Counted from the first letter of the stretch, positions 1 through 7,807 are shown. The stretch: 9,955 bases of DNA from Steroidobacteraceae bacterium (GCA_025927665.1 JAICKZ010000106.1:1-9955), one strand, 5' to 3'. Notes: generated by a model not told the origin, from the sequence alone. Numbers and translations: made by a program.

Positions 1-509
1 AATCGTCTCCCATGTGATGGATTTGAACATCCGCATCTTGATTGACCTGTAATGACCCAGGACCACCACTTATTCCACAAGCAATCAGGCAACCGAATCC
101 GTTTGCTCGTCCAGAGCTCAAGTCTGACTGCACAAAATACATCAAAAAACTAAATTGAATGTCCAATTACCGAAACGACGCTCACACGAAATTCACACCA
201 TTCTCAAAAACCGTGTATCGGTATCAAAATAATCAGGTCGTTGTAGCGGGACGTATCTAGTAATATCAACGTTTACTTTGGGTAGAGAAGCGTTGACTTT
301 GATCGGTGACCTTGAAATGTTGAAAGTTCGGTAAGTTTTCGTATGAACCGGGTACGGGGTTTTGGATACTAACGAAGCGCTTGCCGAGGTACTCAAATAA
401 CATAATTAATTCGAATCGTGTGTCATGTTGGGGCGTTTTCTAGTCACAGTAAATATAGCCTACGACGAGAGATCCGTTAGTAACTTCAGTTTTTGAGAAG
501 AAAGAAAGT
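1..509. other. Region without a convincing gene upstream of the kinase fusion
   Basis: No reading frame here has both a good ribosome site and a recognisable product. On the + strand, one frame is open from base 2 and ends at a TAA at 50-52, with a tail reading MDLNIRILIDL; it could be the 3' end of a gene lying left of the window. A 33-codon + strand frame begins with ATG at 159, without a Shine-Dalgarno sequence, and ends at a TAG at 258-260. A 67-codon - strand frame (193-396) has only a TTG start. The last 110 bases should hold the promoter and leader of the kinase gene, but I see no strong -35/-10 pair. A purine-rich stretch at 495-508 (gagaagaaagaaag) is its probable ribosome site. Confidence 0.5.
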
Positions 510-3263
510 ATGTCGATGATTGAACGTGATACGAAAGCACGCTGGCGATATCGATTTGGTAGTGTGGAATTCGACGAAGTACGCTTTGAATTACGCGTGG
601 CAGGCTCGATCGTTCCTGTGGAACGCAAGCCGCTCGAAGTGCTGGCGTTGTTGCTAACGCATGCCGGCGAAGTAGTCACTAAAGAAGAATTGCTAACACA
701 GGTATGGGCGGGACGCCCCACAGTCGACACGGTGATTACCAATGCACTTACTAAATTGCGTGGTGCACTGGGCGAGGACAATGCAGCACAGATTGTGACG
801 CAACCACGGGTGGGTTATCGCCTCGTTGGTCCAATTGAGCGCATGGCGACGCGCTGTGTAATGACCAGCAGCATTGAACTTAGCAAGGATAACTTGGTTC
901 CATTACGTCCCAACTTTCAACTTAACTCCTTGCTGAGTGCTTCGAAAAAAAATGAAGTGTGGCTTGCTCACCATCACAAAACCGGGGAACAGCGTGTTTA
1001 TAAATTTGCGCAGGACGGCGAGCATCTCAGTAGTTTGAAACGCGAAGTCACGCTCTATCGGTTGCTTCAAAAAAGTCTTGGTACACGTAGTGACATGGTG
1101 CGTGTCTTTGATTGGAATTTCGAAACAGCCCCTTTTTTTATTGAATGTGAATATGGTGGCGAGGACTTGCAAACATGGTCAGAAGATTCTGCCACTTTAC
1201 AATCATTCACACTGCAGCAGCGCATCGATCTATTTATTCAAATCGCCACCGTGGTGGCCGCTGCTCATGATGTAGGTGTGCTGCACAAAGATCTCAAGCC
1301 CACCAATGTGTTGATTACATCCGAAGGCGATATCTGGCGTGTTCGTCTTACCGACTTTGGTAGTGGTCGTGTGCTGGACCCGCAGCGGCTTGCTGATTTG
1401 GGTATTACGCAACTGGGATTGACCATGACGGCAATGGATAGAAGCGATAACTCAGGTACGTTGTTCTATTTGGCTCCGGAGCTGCTGGCGCAGCAAGCGC
1501 CGACTATTCAAAGCGATGTTTATGCATTGGGTATGATGTTGTATCAATTGGTGGTGGGAAATCTGCATAAGCCAATGACATTTGGTTGGGAACGAGAGAT
1601 TACAGATGAATTACTTCGTGATGATATTCGTGCTGCTACGGAGGGCAATCCCGCTCATCGTCTGAGCAGTGTATATGCACTCATCGAACGGTTACGTACA
1701 CTCGATGCACGTCATCATCGCTTACAGCAAGAACAACAGTCACAACTCATAGTCGATCAGGCTCGCGAGACATTACGTGTTGCCCAAGTCAGACGGCCGT
1801 GGATGATTGCGGCTGGCGCAGCCGGAATCTTGTTCTTATTAGGCTTTGCTGCCAGCTCCTGGCTTTATGTACGTGCGACTCATGTCCAACATCAGTTGCT
1901 TCAATCACAAGCTCAGACTTTGCAGCAAGCAACACGTATCGAAGCCATCAACGAGTTTTGGAACAACGATGTGCTTGGCGTTGCCGATCCGTTTACGGCC
2001 GGTGCTACACAGCAACGTACCATCAAGGATGTAATGGCCGCTGCGGCCAATAACATCAATGGCAGATTCACTGGCGATCCGCTGACCGAAGCTGCAATTA
2101 GAATGAAACTGGGTGATATCTTCAGCAACATGGCAGATGGTGTTGCTGCGGAATCTCAATGGCGACGCGTGTTAACCGTGTTGACCTCAACGGGCGATAC
2201 AACATCGCCACAACTTGTACAAAGCCATTATGGATTAGCACAAGCACTGCTATTGCAATCAAAGTTTGATCAAGTGGCAGCTGAACTCAACAATGCAGAT
2301 CGCTTGCGAATGCAATATGCGGTAAGCGATCCGCAAACCGAGGCGATAGCCCACCGTACTTGGGGAAATTATTTTTATACCCTGCAACAACCCAGTTCCG
2401 CTATTCCGCATTATGAACAAGCATTGCAATTACTACATGCGCAGTCTTCGCCAGATCTGCATGCGATCGATTATGTGCGAATGTATCTAGGTGATGCTTA
2501 CGTAACAGTGAATCAATTTAGGAAAGCTGAACAGCTGCTCCATGATTTGGTGGAGGATATAAAACTGCGGCATAACCCAAGCGAATTGATGCTGGCGAAA
2601 GCCAAGATGATCTACGGTCAATCACTGCTTTTCCAGCACCAATATCGGGCTGCCGAGCCTTTGATTGAACAAAGCTATCAAACTATATTGGCCCAATTGG
2701 GTGCAACGAATAATCTCACTATTAGTGCCTTGACTGTTCGCTGCGAATTGTATTCGATGACAAAACGGTTAGAAAAATCCTCGCAATGTACACAAAGGAG
2801 TTACGAATTGACACGCGCCAATAATGGTGACCAACATATTTTCACACTTATTGCATTAGTGAATGTGGGTATATCTCAGTATTCTCTTAATCGTTATGTG
2901 GCCGCCATCCAGTCATTCGAATCCGCACGCGCGGTGATGATACATACCATCGGTCCCAATAGTCCCGCGACACAATCGACCGATTTTTACTTGGCACGTT
3001 GTTTACTGAAGTTGCATCAAATTGATCGAGCTCAGGTCCTTGTGCAGCCATTGGACGCCAAGGTGCTTGAAGAAGCTGAACCCGGAGCGCCTTGGGCATT
3101 ACGTATACAGCTGTTGCGGGGAATGGTGTTATTCAATCAGGGTAAACGCAGTGAGGCACTGCCACTCTTACAAGCGGCAGCTCAATTGCAAGATGATGCA
3201 GATCCCACCGATACCATCCTGCAAGAAGCAAGACAATCATTACATCGGATGGTGGCGCTATGA
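510..3263 (+). CDS. Winged-helix / Ser-Thr protein kinase / TPR membrane fusion protein
   Basis: A 917-residue protein with three parts. Residues about 12-108 form an OmpR/PhoB-type winged helix, recognisable by ERKPLEVLALLL and a C-terminal VGYRLVG hairpin. Residues about 135-400 are a Hanks-type kinase: Lys165 (VYKF), Glu179 in helix C, HKDLKPTN with Asp261, Lys263 and Asn266, DFG at 282-284, GTLFYLAPE ending at 324, and Asp336 of helix F. One hydrophobic helix (about 431-454) follows, then a helical tail of TPR-like repeats to the end. With the kinase in the cytoplasm, the TPR tail should be periplasmic. I infer a one-component, CadC-like membrane regulator that can also phosphorylate proteins; the signal and targets are unknown. 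Oddity: the glycine-rich ATP loop is missing, with SASKKN at 143-148, while the catalytic residues are kept. The ATG at 510 follows a purine-rich ribosome site. No partner gene follows on the same strand. Confidence 0.9.
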   Translation: MSMIERDTKARWRYRFGSVEFDEVRFELRVAGSIVPVERKPLEVLALLLTHAGEVVTKEELLTQVWAGRPTVDTVITNALTKLRGALGEDNAAQIVTQPRVGYRLVGPIERMATRCVMTSSIELSKDNLVPLRPNFQLNSLLSASKKNEVWLAHHHKTGEQRVYKFAQDGEHLSSLKREVTLYRLLQKSLGTRSDMVRVFDWNFETAPFFIECEYGGEDLQTWSEDSATLQSFTLQQRIDLFIQIATVVAAAHDVGVLHKDLKPTNVLITSEGDIWRVRLTDFGSGRVLDPQRLADLGITQLGLTMTAMDRSDNSGTLFYLAPELLAQQAPTIQSDVYALGMMLYQLVVGNLHKPMTFGWEREITDELLRDDIRAATEGNPAHRLSSVYALIERLRTLDARHHRLQQEQQSQLIVDQARETLRVAQVRRPWMIAAGAAGILFLLGFAASSWLYVRATHVQHQLLQSQAQTLQQATRIEAINEFWNNDVLGVADPFTAGATQQRTIKDVMAAAANNINGRFTGDPLTEAAIRMKLGDIFSNMADGVAAESQWRRVLTVLTSTGDTTSPQLVQSHYGLAQALLLQSKFDQVAAELNNADRLRMQYAVSDPQTEAIAHRTWGNYFYTLQQPSSAIPHYEQALQLLHAQSSPDLHAIDYVRMYLGDAYVTVNQFRKAEQLLHDLVEDIKLRHNPSELMLAKAKMIYGQSLLFQHQYRAAEPLIEQSYQTILAQLGATNNLTISALTVRCELYSMTKRLEKSSQCTQRSYELTRANNGDQHIFTLIALVNVGISQYSLNRYVAAIQSFESARAVMIHTIGPNSPATQSTDFYLARCLLKLHQIDRAQVLVQPLDAKVLEEAEPGAPWALRIQLLRGMVLFNQGKRSEALPLLQAAAQLQDDADPTDTILQEARQSLHRMVAL

Positions 3264-3393
3264 TCCAAATTCAATAATTGTATTCGAGTAAGACGTCGCG
3301 AGAAGAATTTCGGATATAGTTTACATTTCAAGATAGTTCACGTCCTCCGTGATCCATAAAATTTATGCATCGGGACAATAAAGTACTGCAACT

Positions 3394-3416
3394 CATGGTT
3401 GATTGCATCAACTATG
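3394..3416. other. Hairpin in the convergent intergenic region
   Basis: Arms catggttgat and atcaactatg pair over 10 bases with one G-T wobble around a 3-base loop (tgc). The hairpin lies between two converging genes, 131 bases after the kinase stop and 16 bases beyond the stop of the - strand gene. No T-run follows on either strand, so it is not a classical intrinsic terminator, although its place suits transcript-end protection or weak two-way termination. Two smaller dyads lie nearby: tcacg/cgtga at 3338-3352 and cataaa/tttatg at 3355-3367. Confidence 0.35.
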
Positions 3417-3432
3417 TCATCGTGTCAATTCA

Positions 3433-3945
3433 CTAAAATTTGGATTTGAACTTGTTCCATACACCTGTTGGCTTAGGTGTTTCTTGCCGCTTTGGCGGTG
3501 GTTTCTTGTGCACCAAAGCTGGATGAGCCGCTGCGGTACGATCGGTACGCGGTTTAACCGGACCATCAGAGTTATAAGGATTAAAACCAGTATCTTCCTT
3601 TGATTTTGTCTTGATGTTTGATTTGTTGCCGATAGTAGGTACTGGCTGTGTACTCGCCAGGCTAAGTTCCGGCGCTTCCAATTTTTTTAAACGTTGTGTT
3701 GAGACATCTTGTTCAAACACACCCGTTGATGTTTGCCATTCCCAAACGGGGTTACCTTTTGCATCAAAAGCAACACGACCTGATTTGTCGGCTGAGTCAC
3801 TATCATTCGGTTGACGCTGCTTATCGGCCGCGGACGCACGATGCGTCGCTGCGGCTTTGCTTGATATGCCGAGCGAATCAGATCGCGTTGCACCATCGGA
3901 TACTTTGCTGGGTGGTGCGTTATTCCGATACTTAGAAGTGCTCAT
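3433..3945 (-). CDS. Conserved-looking basic hypothetical protein
   Basis: I do not recognise a named family. The product from ATG at 3945 has 170 residues, is hydrophilic and basic, and has no signal peptide or membrane segment. The first 55 residues are Ser/Ala/Lys/Asp-rich and look disordered. A denser core at about 56-97 contains GRVAFDAKGNPVWEW, then TGVFEQDVSTQRLKKLE and APELSL; it resembles short conserved proteobacterial hypothetical proteins, though this is from memory only. A second short block, GFNPYNS (120-126), is followed by a basic, Pro-rich tail (HKKPPPKRQ) ending in WNKFKSKF. Neither the ATG at 3945 nor an in-frame ATG at 4002 has a clear ribosome site. I chose 3945 because the extra 19 residues look like read-through of the promoter region. 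The gene is alone, divergent from the ABC transporter and convergent with the kinase. Function unknown. Confidence 0.7.
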   Translation of the reverse strand: MSTSKYRNNAPPSKVSDGATRSDSLGISSKAAATHRASAADKQRQPNDSDSADKSGRVAFDAKGNPVWEWQTSTGVFEQDVSTQRLKKLEAPELSLASTQPVPTIGNKSNIKTKSKEDTGFNPYNSDGPVKPRTDRTAAAHPALVHKKPPPKRQETPKPTGVWNKFKSKF

Positions 3946-4123
3946 ATATAACAAAATTATCGGATCACTAAAAAAATCCTTAAATTCCTTTGCGAGTACC
4001 ATAGCGCAAAATATGTCACGTGAAAAATTTCCACATCAAAATTGAGTATTTGCACCAATCTTACTTGAATGAAACTGTGATAGCCCACACACTTGGTTAA
4101 TCACAATTTTATTGCGAGTCTCC
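3946..4123. promoter_or_regulatory. Divergent intergenic region between hypothetical and ABC genes
   Basis: This AT-rich stretch must carry promoters for both divergent genes, but I cannot assign a confident -35/-10 pair. Two dyads are visible: a perfect 8-bp palindrome, tcacgtga (4016-4023), and separated arms tgtgat (4076-4081) and atcaca (4100-4105). The 18-base gap between these arms is too wide for a CRP site, which has 6 bases between TGTGA and TCACA. Either may be chance. Confidence 0.3.
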
Positions 4124-5962
4124 GTGAGTTCTCATTCCACTGGTAAATCTCCATCCACGCTGACTGGTTCCGTCTCTGGTTTCGCTGGAGTATTTTCCTA
4201 TAGCCGGCGGGCAATGCAATTAGTATGGACCACCAGTCGGCCGCTTAGTGCAGCGCTTGCTGTCTTAACGATGATTGCAGGTACGCTGCCAGCCAGCATC
4301 GCATTTGTCGGTGCGCATATTGTCGATGCTGTTTTGCAAGCGATGCGCAGCGCTGATCACGATGCTCAACAAGTATTGCAATGGGTGATATTGGAAGGCG
4401 GACTGGTTGTGATGCTGGCCGGTGCACAACGCGGACTGTCACTATGTCAATCATTATTGCGTGCGCAATTGGGACAACGTGTCAATGTGATGATCCTGGA
4501 GAAAGCATTGACCTTGCAACTTGCACAGTTTGAAGATTCAGAATTTTACGACAAGCTCACGCGCGCACGACGTGAAGCTTCGCAGCGACCTTTATCACTT
4601 GTGATGCGCACGTTTGGATTGTTGCAAAATTTAATTTCACTCATCAGCTATGCAACTCTGCTGATTCATTTTTCGGTATGGGCATTGGTGATTTTATTAT
4701 GTGCCGGTCTGCCTGCTTTTATTGCCGAAGCCAAATTTTCTGGCGATGCGTTTCGCTTATTTCGCTGGCGGTCACCCGAGACACGCATGCAAACTTATTT
4801 GGAAGCTGTGGTCGCACGCGAGGATCACGCCAAGGAAGTAAAGTTATTTGAACTAGGTTCGTTGCTATTGAATCGATATAAACAAATTTTTTACAAACTA
4901 TACGGTGAAGATCGCGACCTCACCATTCGCCGTGATACCTGGGGCTTTTTTCTTGGTTTGGCAGGAACCATTGCGTTGTATAGCGCCTATGCATGGATTG
5001 CCTTGAGTGCGGTTGCGACACGCATCACGCTGGGACAAATGACCATGTATTTGATGTTGTTTCGTCAAGGACAATCAGCGGTGTCTGCGAGCTTGTCTGC
5101 AGTAAGTGGATTGTATGAAGACAACTTATATCTTTCCACCTTGTACGAATATTTAGAGACGCCCGTTGCCAAGTCAAATGGTTATGCGTTGCAAGGAAGT
5201 GTTCAACACGATGGCATTCGTTTCGAAAATGTTAGCTTTACGTATCCAGGCACGGAGCAACCTGCGTTGCAGGACATCAATTTGCATATCAAGCCCGGTG
5301 AATCGTTGGCTTTGGTTGGCGAAAATGGTTCCGGAAAAACCACTTTAATAAAATTATTAACTCGCTTGTACACACCGACTAACGGACGCATCTTGCTGGA
5401 TGGAACTGATTTACAACAGTGGGATGAAAGTGCTTTACGTCAACGTATTGGCGTCATCTTCCAAGATTTCGCTCGTTATCAATTATTACTTGGTGAGAAT
5501 ATTGGTGCAGGTGATGTGCAGAATTTCGATAACGAAGCGCGCTGGCGTACTGCCGCTGCACAAGGCATGGCGGCTTCAATTATCGAAGCCTTGCCTGCAG
5601 GATATCAAACACAGCTTGGCAAATGGTTTAAGGATGGTCGTGAGCTTAGCGGTGGGCAATGGCAGAAGATTGCTTTATCGCGTGCCTTTATGCGTTCGCG
5701 TGCCGATATCTTGGTATTAGATGAACCTACCGCCGCAATGGATGCCGCGGCCGAAGCACAGATCTTCGAACATTTTCAGACATTGACGCGCGATCGCATT
5801 GCGATTCTCATCTCACATCGTTTTTCAACTGTGCGCATGGCGGATCAGATTATTGTTATTCGCAATGGCCGCATCATTGAACATGGCGATCATAATCAGC
5901 TGATGCAATTGGGCGAGCATTATGCGCATTTGTTTTCGTTGCAAGCGCGAGGTTATCAATGA
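4124..5962 (+). CDS. ABC half-transporter, exporter type (membrane domain fused to ATPase)
   Basis: A 612-residue half-transporter in which an N-terminal membrane domain (residues about 40-320) is fused to an ATPase domain (about 360-612). Hydrophobic stretches lie near 43-70, 86-106, 160-200 and 272-313, consistent with the six-helix exporter fold. The ATPase is complete: Walker A GENGSGKTT (399-407), Q-loop FQDF, signature LSGGQ (508-512), Walker B ILVLDEP with the catalytic Glu at 534, D-loop AAMD and switch His565 (ISHR). It should dimerise in the inner membrane and use ATP to export a substrate; the substrate cannot be told. No peptidase C39 domain, outer-membrane partner or peptide gene is nearby, which argues against a dedicated bacteriocin exporter. 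Start choice: GTG at 4124 has a weak gag site 5 bases upstream; an in-frame TTG at 4112 has none and would add four residues. It stands alone and converges on the M50 gene. Confidence 0.9.
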   Translation: MSSHSTGKSPSTLTGSVSGFAGVFSYSRRAMQLVWTTSRPLSAALAVLTMIAGTLPASIAFVGAHIVDAVLQAMRSADHDAQQVLQWVILEGGLVVMLAGAQRGLSLCQSLLRAQLGQRVNVMILEKALTLQLAQFEDSEFYDKLTRARREASQRPLSLVMRTFGLLQNLISLISYATLLIHFSVWALVILLCAGLPAFIAEAKFSGDAFRLFRWRSPETRMQTYLEAVVAREDHAKEVKLFELGSLLLNRYKQIFYKLYGEDRDLTIRRDTWGFFLGLAGTIALYSAYAWIALSAVATRITLGQMTMYLMLFRQGQSAVSASLSAVSGLYEDNLYLSTLYEYLETPVAKSNGYALQGSVQHDGIRFENVSFTYPGTEQPALQDINLHIKPGESLALVGENGSGKTTLIKLLTRLYTPTNGRILLDGTDLQQWDESALRQRIGVIFQDFARYQLLLGENIGAGDVQNFDNEARWRTAAAQGMAASIIEALPAGYQTQLGKWFKDGRELSGGQWQKIALSRAFMRSRADILVLDEPTAAMDAAAEAQIFEHFQTLTRDRIAILISHRFSTVRMADQIIVIRNGRIIEHGDHNQLMQLGEHYAHLFSLQARGYQ

Positions 5963-6005
5963 TCCAATTTTAGTAGTAGATATAATTCGTTAATCATATG
6001 AATAG

Positions 6006-6719
6006 TCAAAATCCGCGCGGTAATTCCTGTTGCAGTTCATAACACATCAGCGCCAAAAAAATAACCAAACCAAGATAAATAAGTCCATAGCTCAACTTTG
6101 TTTCCATACTCGCAATATGATAAGCGCGTTCTTCTTCGGTTTCTTCACCACGCATGGCGTGCCATACATGTGGCAGTGCCATCAATGCGATAAGCATCAA
6201 CATAGGTGAAGGATGATAGAAAAACATTACGGTTAATAAAGGTGCACCAATCAACCACAGCTTTTTTGAAATTACCGCGGTGACACGCCCGCCATCAAAA
6301 GGCTTTAATGGAATCAAGTTAAACAGGTTTAGAAAAAATCCTGAATAAGATAAAGCCAGCAATAACTGACTTCCATAGTTACGCGCCGCATAAAAGCATA
6401 ACAACGCACCCAGCGTTCCAGCAAAGGGTCCCGCAATGCCAACGTAAGCTTCCGTCTCTGCATTGTGTGGCATTTCTTTAAGTTGAATCCATGCGCCGAT
6501 AAATGGAATGAAAGTTGGCGCACCTACGTCCAATCCACGTTGACGTGCAGCAATGTAATGTCCCATTTCATGAATGAATATCAACGCAACAAAACCTATT
6601 GCATACCACCAACCGAACACCCAGGCGTAGGCCAGCACGGATAACAACATGGTGCCGCCGGTCAGTAAGAATTTACTGAATTTGGCGCTTTTTAACAGGA
6701 GCAGCAACAACTTGATCAT
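6006..6719 (-). CDS. Site-2 protease family (M50) intramembrane metalloprotease
   Basis: A 237-residue, very hydrophobic protein. The zinc motif HEMGH is at residues 50-54, inside a membrane helix, with Glu51 as the expected catalytic base. The third zinc ligand is Asp142 in the second family motif, NLIPLKPFDGGR, starting at Asn134. A GPFAG turn at 97-101 is also typical. Hydrophobic segments lie near 22-58, 92-137, 155-188 and 210-228. There is no PDZ or CBS domain, so this is the bare catalytic core, shorter than RseP-type proteases. The family cuts membrane-spanning substrates within the bilayer. Its start codon overlaps the stop of the upstream DUF2167 gene (ATGA at 6719-6716), so the two are likely translated together. 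I infer that the DUF2167 protein is a partner or substrate. I see no terminator in the 43 bases separating it from the ABC gene. Confidence 0.92.
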   Translation of the reverse strand: MIKLLLLLLKSAKFSKFLLTGGTMLLSVLAYAWVFGWWYAIGFVALIFIHEMGHYIAARQRGLDVGAPTFIPFIGAWIQLKEMPHNAETEAYVGIAGPFAGTLGALLCFYAARNYGSQLLLALSYSGFFLNLFNLIPLKPFDGGRVTAVISKKLWLIGAPLLTVMFFYHPSPMLMLIALMALPHVWHAMRGEETEEERAYHIASMETKLSYGLIYLGLVIFLALMCYELQQELPRGF

Positions 6720-7699
6720 GCTTGTGACTGCTCGTCTGCAACTGGCTTGTCTTGAGTGGGTGCGGCAAGTTGCGGTAATGGAGTTGCAGGAGTTTCAGTT
6801 TGTGCCGTCGTTTTATTACGACGGAAACGTTTGAACCAGCCACTGCCCATTGCAGCTGCACCGATGGCAATTACTTTGGCAAACTTCAACAAGAATGCTC
6901 CAATGATGGCAAGCAATCCTAATTTCTTTATTGCAAGGCCGCCCACTAGCGCCGCTAAACCGTAAGCTGCAATTTTATCGGTAGAGAAGTTGACGTCCGC
7001 ATAACGTTTACCATTATTGAATTCAGTTGCAGCCAGTAATGTTGCTGCGACATGTTTGTGATCCTCAATCATCGATGTCGAAGTAATTAAATCCATTGAA
7101 ATATAACCTTCACGACCCAGCACATAGGTGTTGTAGTTAATAGTTGGGTCTGAGTCATTTTGATTTTTATGTCGCAGCTCAACCGACCATACCAGATGAT
7201 GAACAACTCCATCGTATTTTGGCGCTTCAATCCAACGAGTGACTTCCATTGGCGCAAGACCCATGCTCTCGCGATGCTTATTGCCTTCTTCAGTGCCTGT
7301 CTTGATATTGTCCAACATTTCGTCAGACTTCCAGGTCTTTGCATCGTCATCTTTGATATAACCGGCTGGTTCAAAATCAATAGTCATCATCCATTGCAGA
7401 TTGCTGGTTGGAATTACCAGGCCGATAAATCTTGCATCGGTTTGATTGCCCATGGATTGCATCAACCGCGCCCCTTCTCTGGCAGGAATAAATCCATAGC
7501 CTTCTGGCAAATTAAGTTTGGCTTGTTCGCGCAACGCAATTTTCTGTGGACCACGTTGTATCGCTTGAGCAGCGGCTTGCCATGCAGCCTTGGACTCTGA
7601 TTCAATCGGTGAAGGTTCTTGTGCCGATGCAATGGCAATGCAGCAAATAGTCAGTACTGTCGTTGCGGCGTGATGTATCCACTTGTCTTTCCTTTTCAT
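6716..7699 (-). CDS. DUF2167 family membrane protein
   Basis: A 327-residue protein with an N-terminal signal peptide (MKRKDKW, then a hydrophobic stretch ending ASA, likely cut after residue 26). The DUF2167 signature follows: LNLPEGYGFIP, then GARLMQSMGN. The large middle domain should be periplasmic. Near the C terminus two hydrophobic stretches (start IAAYGLAALVGG and LLAIIGAFLL) lead to a basic GWFKRFRRNK turn and a Pro/Gln/Ala-rich, probably cytoplasmic tail. The biochemical role of the family is unknown. ATG at 7699 is chosen because GGAG lies 8 bases upstream and a good signal peptide begins there; the frame is open to an ATG at 7798, but those 33 extra codons would place residues before the signal peptide. 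It is the first gene of an operon with the M50 protease, with which it overlaps by 4 bases. Confidence 0.9.
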   Translation of the reverse strand: MKRKDKWIHHAATTVLTICCIAIASAQEPSPIESESKAAWQAAAQAIQRGPQKIALREQAKLNLPEGYGFIPAREGARLMQSMGNQTDARFIGLVIPTSNLQWMMTIDFEPAGYIKDDDAKTWKSDEMLDNIKTGTEEGNKHRESMGLAPMEVTRWIEAPKYDGVVHHLVWSVELRHKNQNDSDPTINYNTYVLGREGYISMDLITSTSMIEDHKHVAATLLAATEFNNGKRYADVNFSTDKIAAYGLAALVGGLAIKKLGLLAIIGAFLLKFAKVIAIGAAAMGSGWFKRFRRNKTTAQTETPATPLPQLAAPTQDKPVADEQSQA

Positions 7700-7707
7700 A
7701 TTTAATT

Positions 7708-7711
7708 CTCC
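7708..7711 (-). promoter_or_regulatory. Ribosome binding site that sets the DUF2167 start
   Basis: On the - strand this reads GGAG (GGAGAA extended), 8 bases before ATG at 7699. It supports that start over the longer in-frame ATG at 7798. Confidence 0.75.
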
Positions 7712-7775
7712 ACAGTCTTGGTTGAAAAGGCGGAGCATGGCGTATGATGCAGCGAATTTCAATTTTTTGAGAACC

Positions 7776-7807
7776 TTATCGATATTGTAAAATCTCAATA
7801 TGGGTAA
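7776..7807. promoter_or_regulatory. 32-bp dyad, candidate operator in the divergent region
   Basis: Two 12-base arms (7776-7787 and 7796-7807) match as inverted repeats at 10 of 12 positions around an 8-base spacer, taaaatct; the inner 6 bases (atattg/caatat) are perfect. It lies between the divergent DUF2167 and YbjQ genes, 74 bases before the GTG of the latter. A candidate + strand promoter overlaps it: ttgaga (7767-7772), a short 15-base spacer, then taaaat (7788-7793). A dimeric regulator bound here would cover that -10 box. No T-run follows, so a terminator is unlikely. The regulator is not identifiable. Confidence 0.45.

Noticed and set aside
193..396. 67-codon - strand reading frame
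   Set aside because: TTG start with no ribosome site, no recognisable motif, and low-complexity content; not enough to call a gene.
3946..4002. Longer start for the small basic protein
   Set aside because: The extra 19 codons lack a ribosome site and overlap AT-rich sequence expected to hold the promoter; kept only as an alternative.
4076..4105. CRP-like site upstream of the ABC gene
   Set aside because: The arms tgtgat and atcaca are 18 bases apart, far wider than the 6-base gap of CRP sites.
5980..5999. AT-only hairpin between the ABC and M50 genes
   Set aside because: Eight-base arms with one mismatch made only of A-T pairs would be weak, and no T-run follows on either strand.
4124..7699. 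Peptide export and maturation cluster (ABC exporter plus M50 protease)
   Set aside because: The two genes are convergent, not co-transcribed, and there is no precursor peptide, C39 domain or modification enzyme.
7700..7798. 33-codon N-terminal extension of the DUF2167 protein
   Set aside because: It would bury the signal peptide, while ATG 7699 has GGAG at good spacing.
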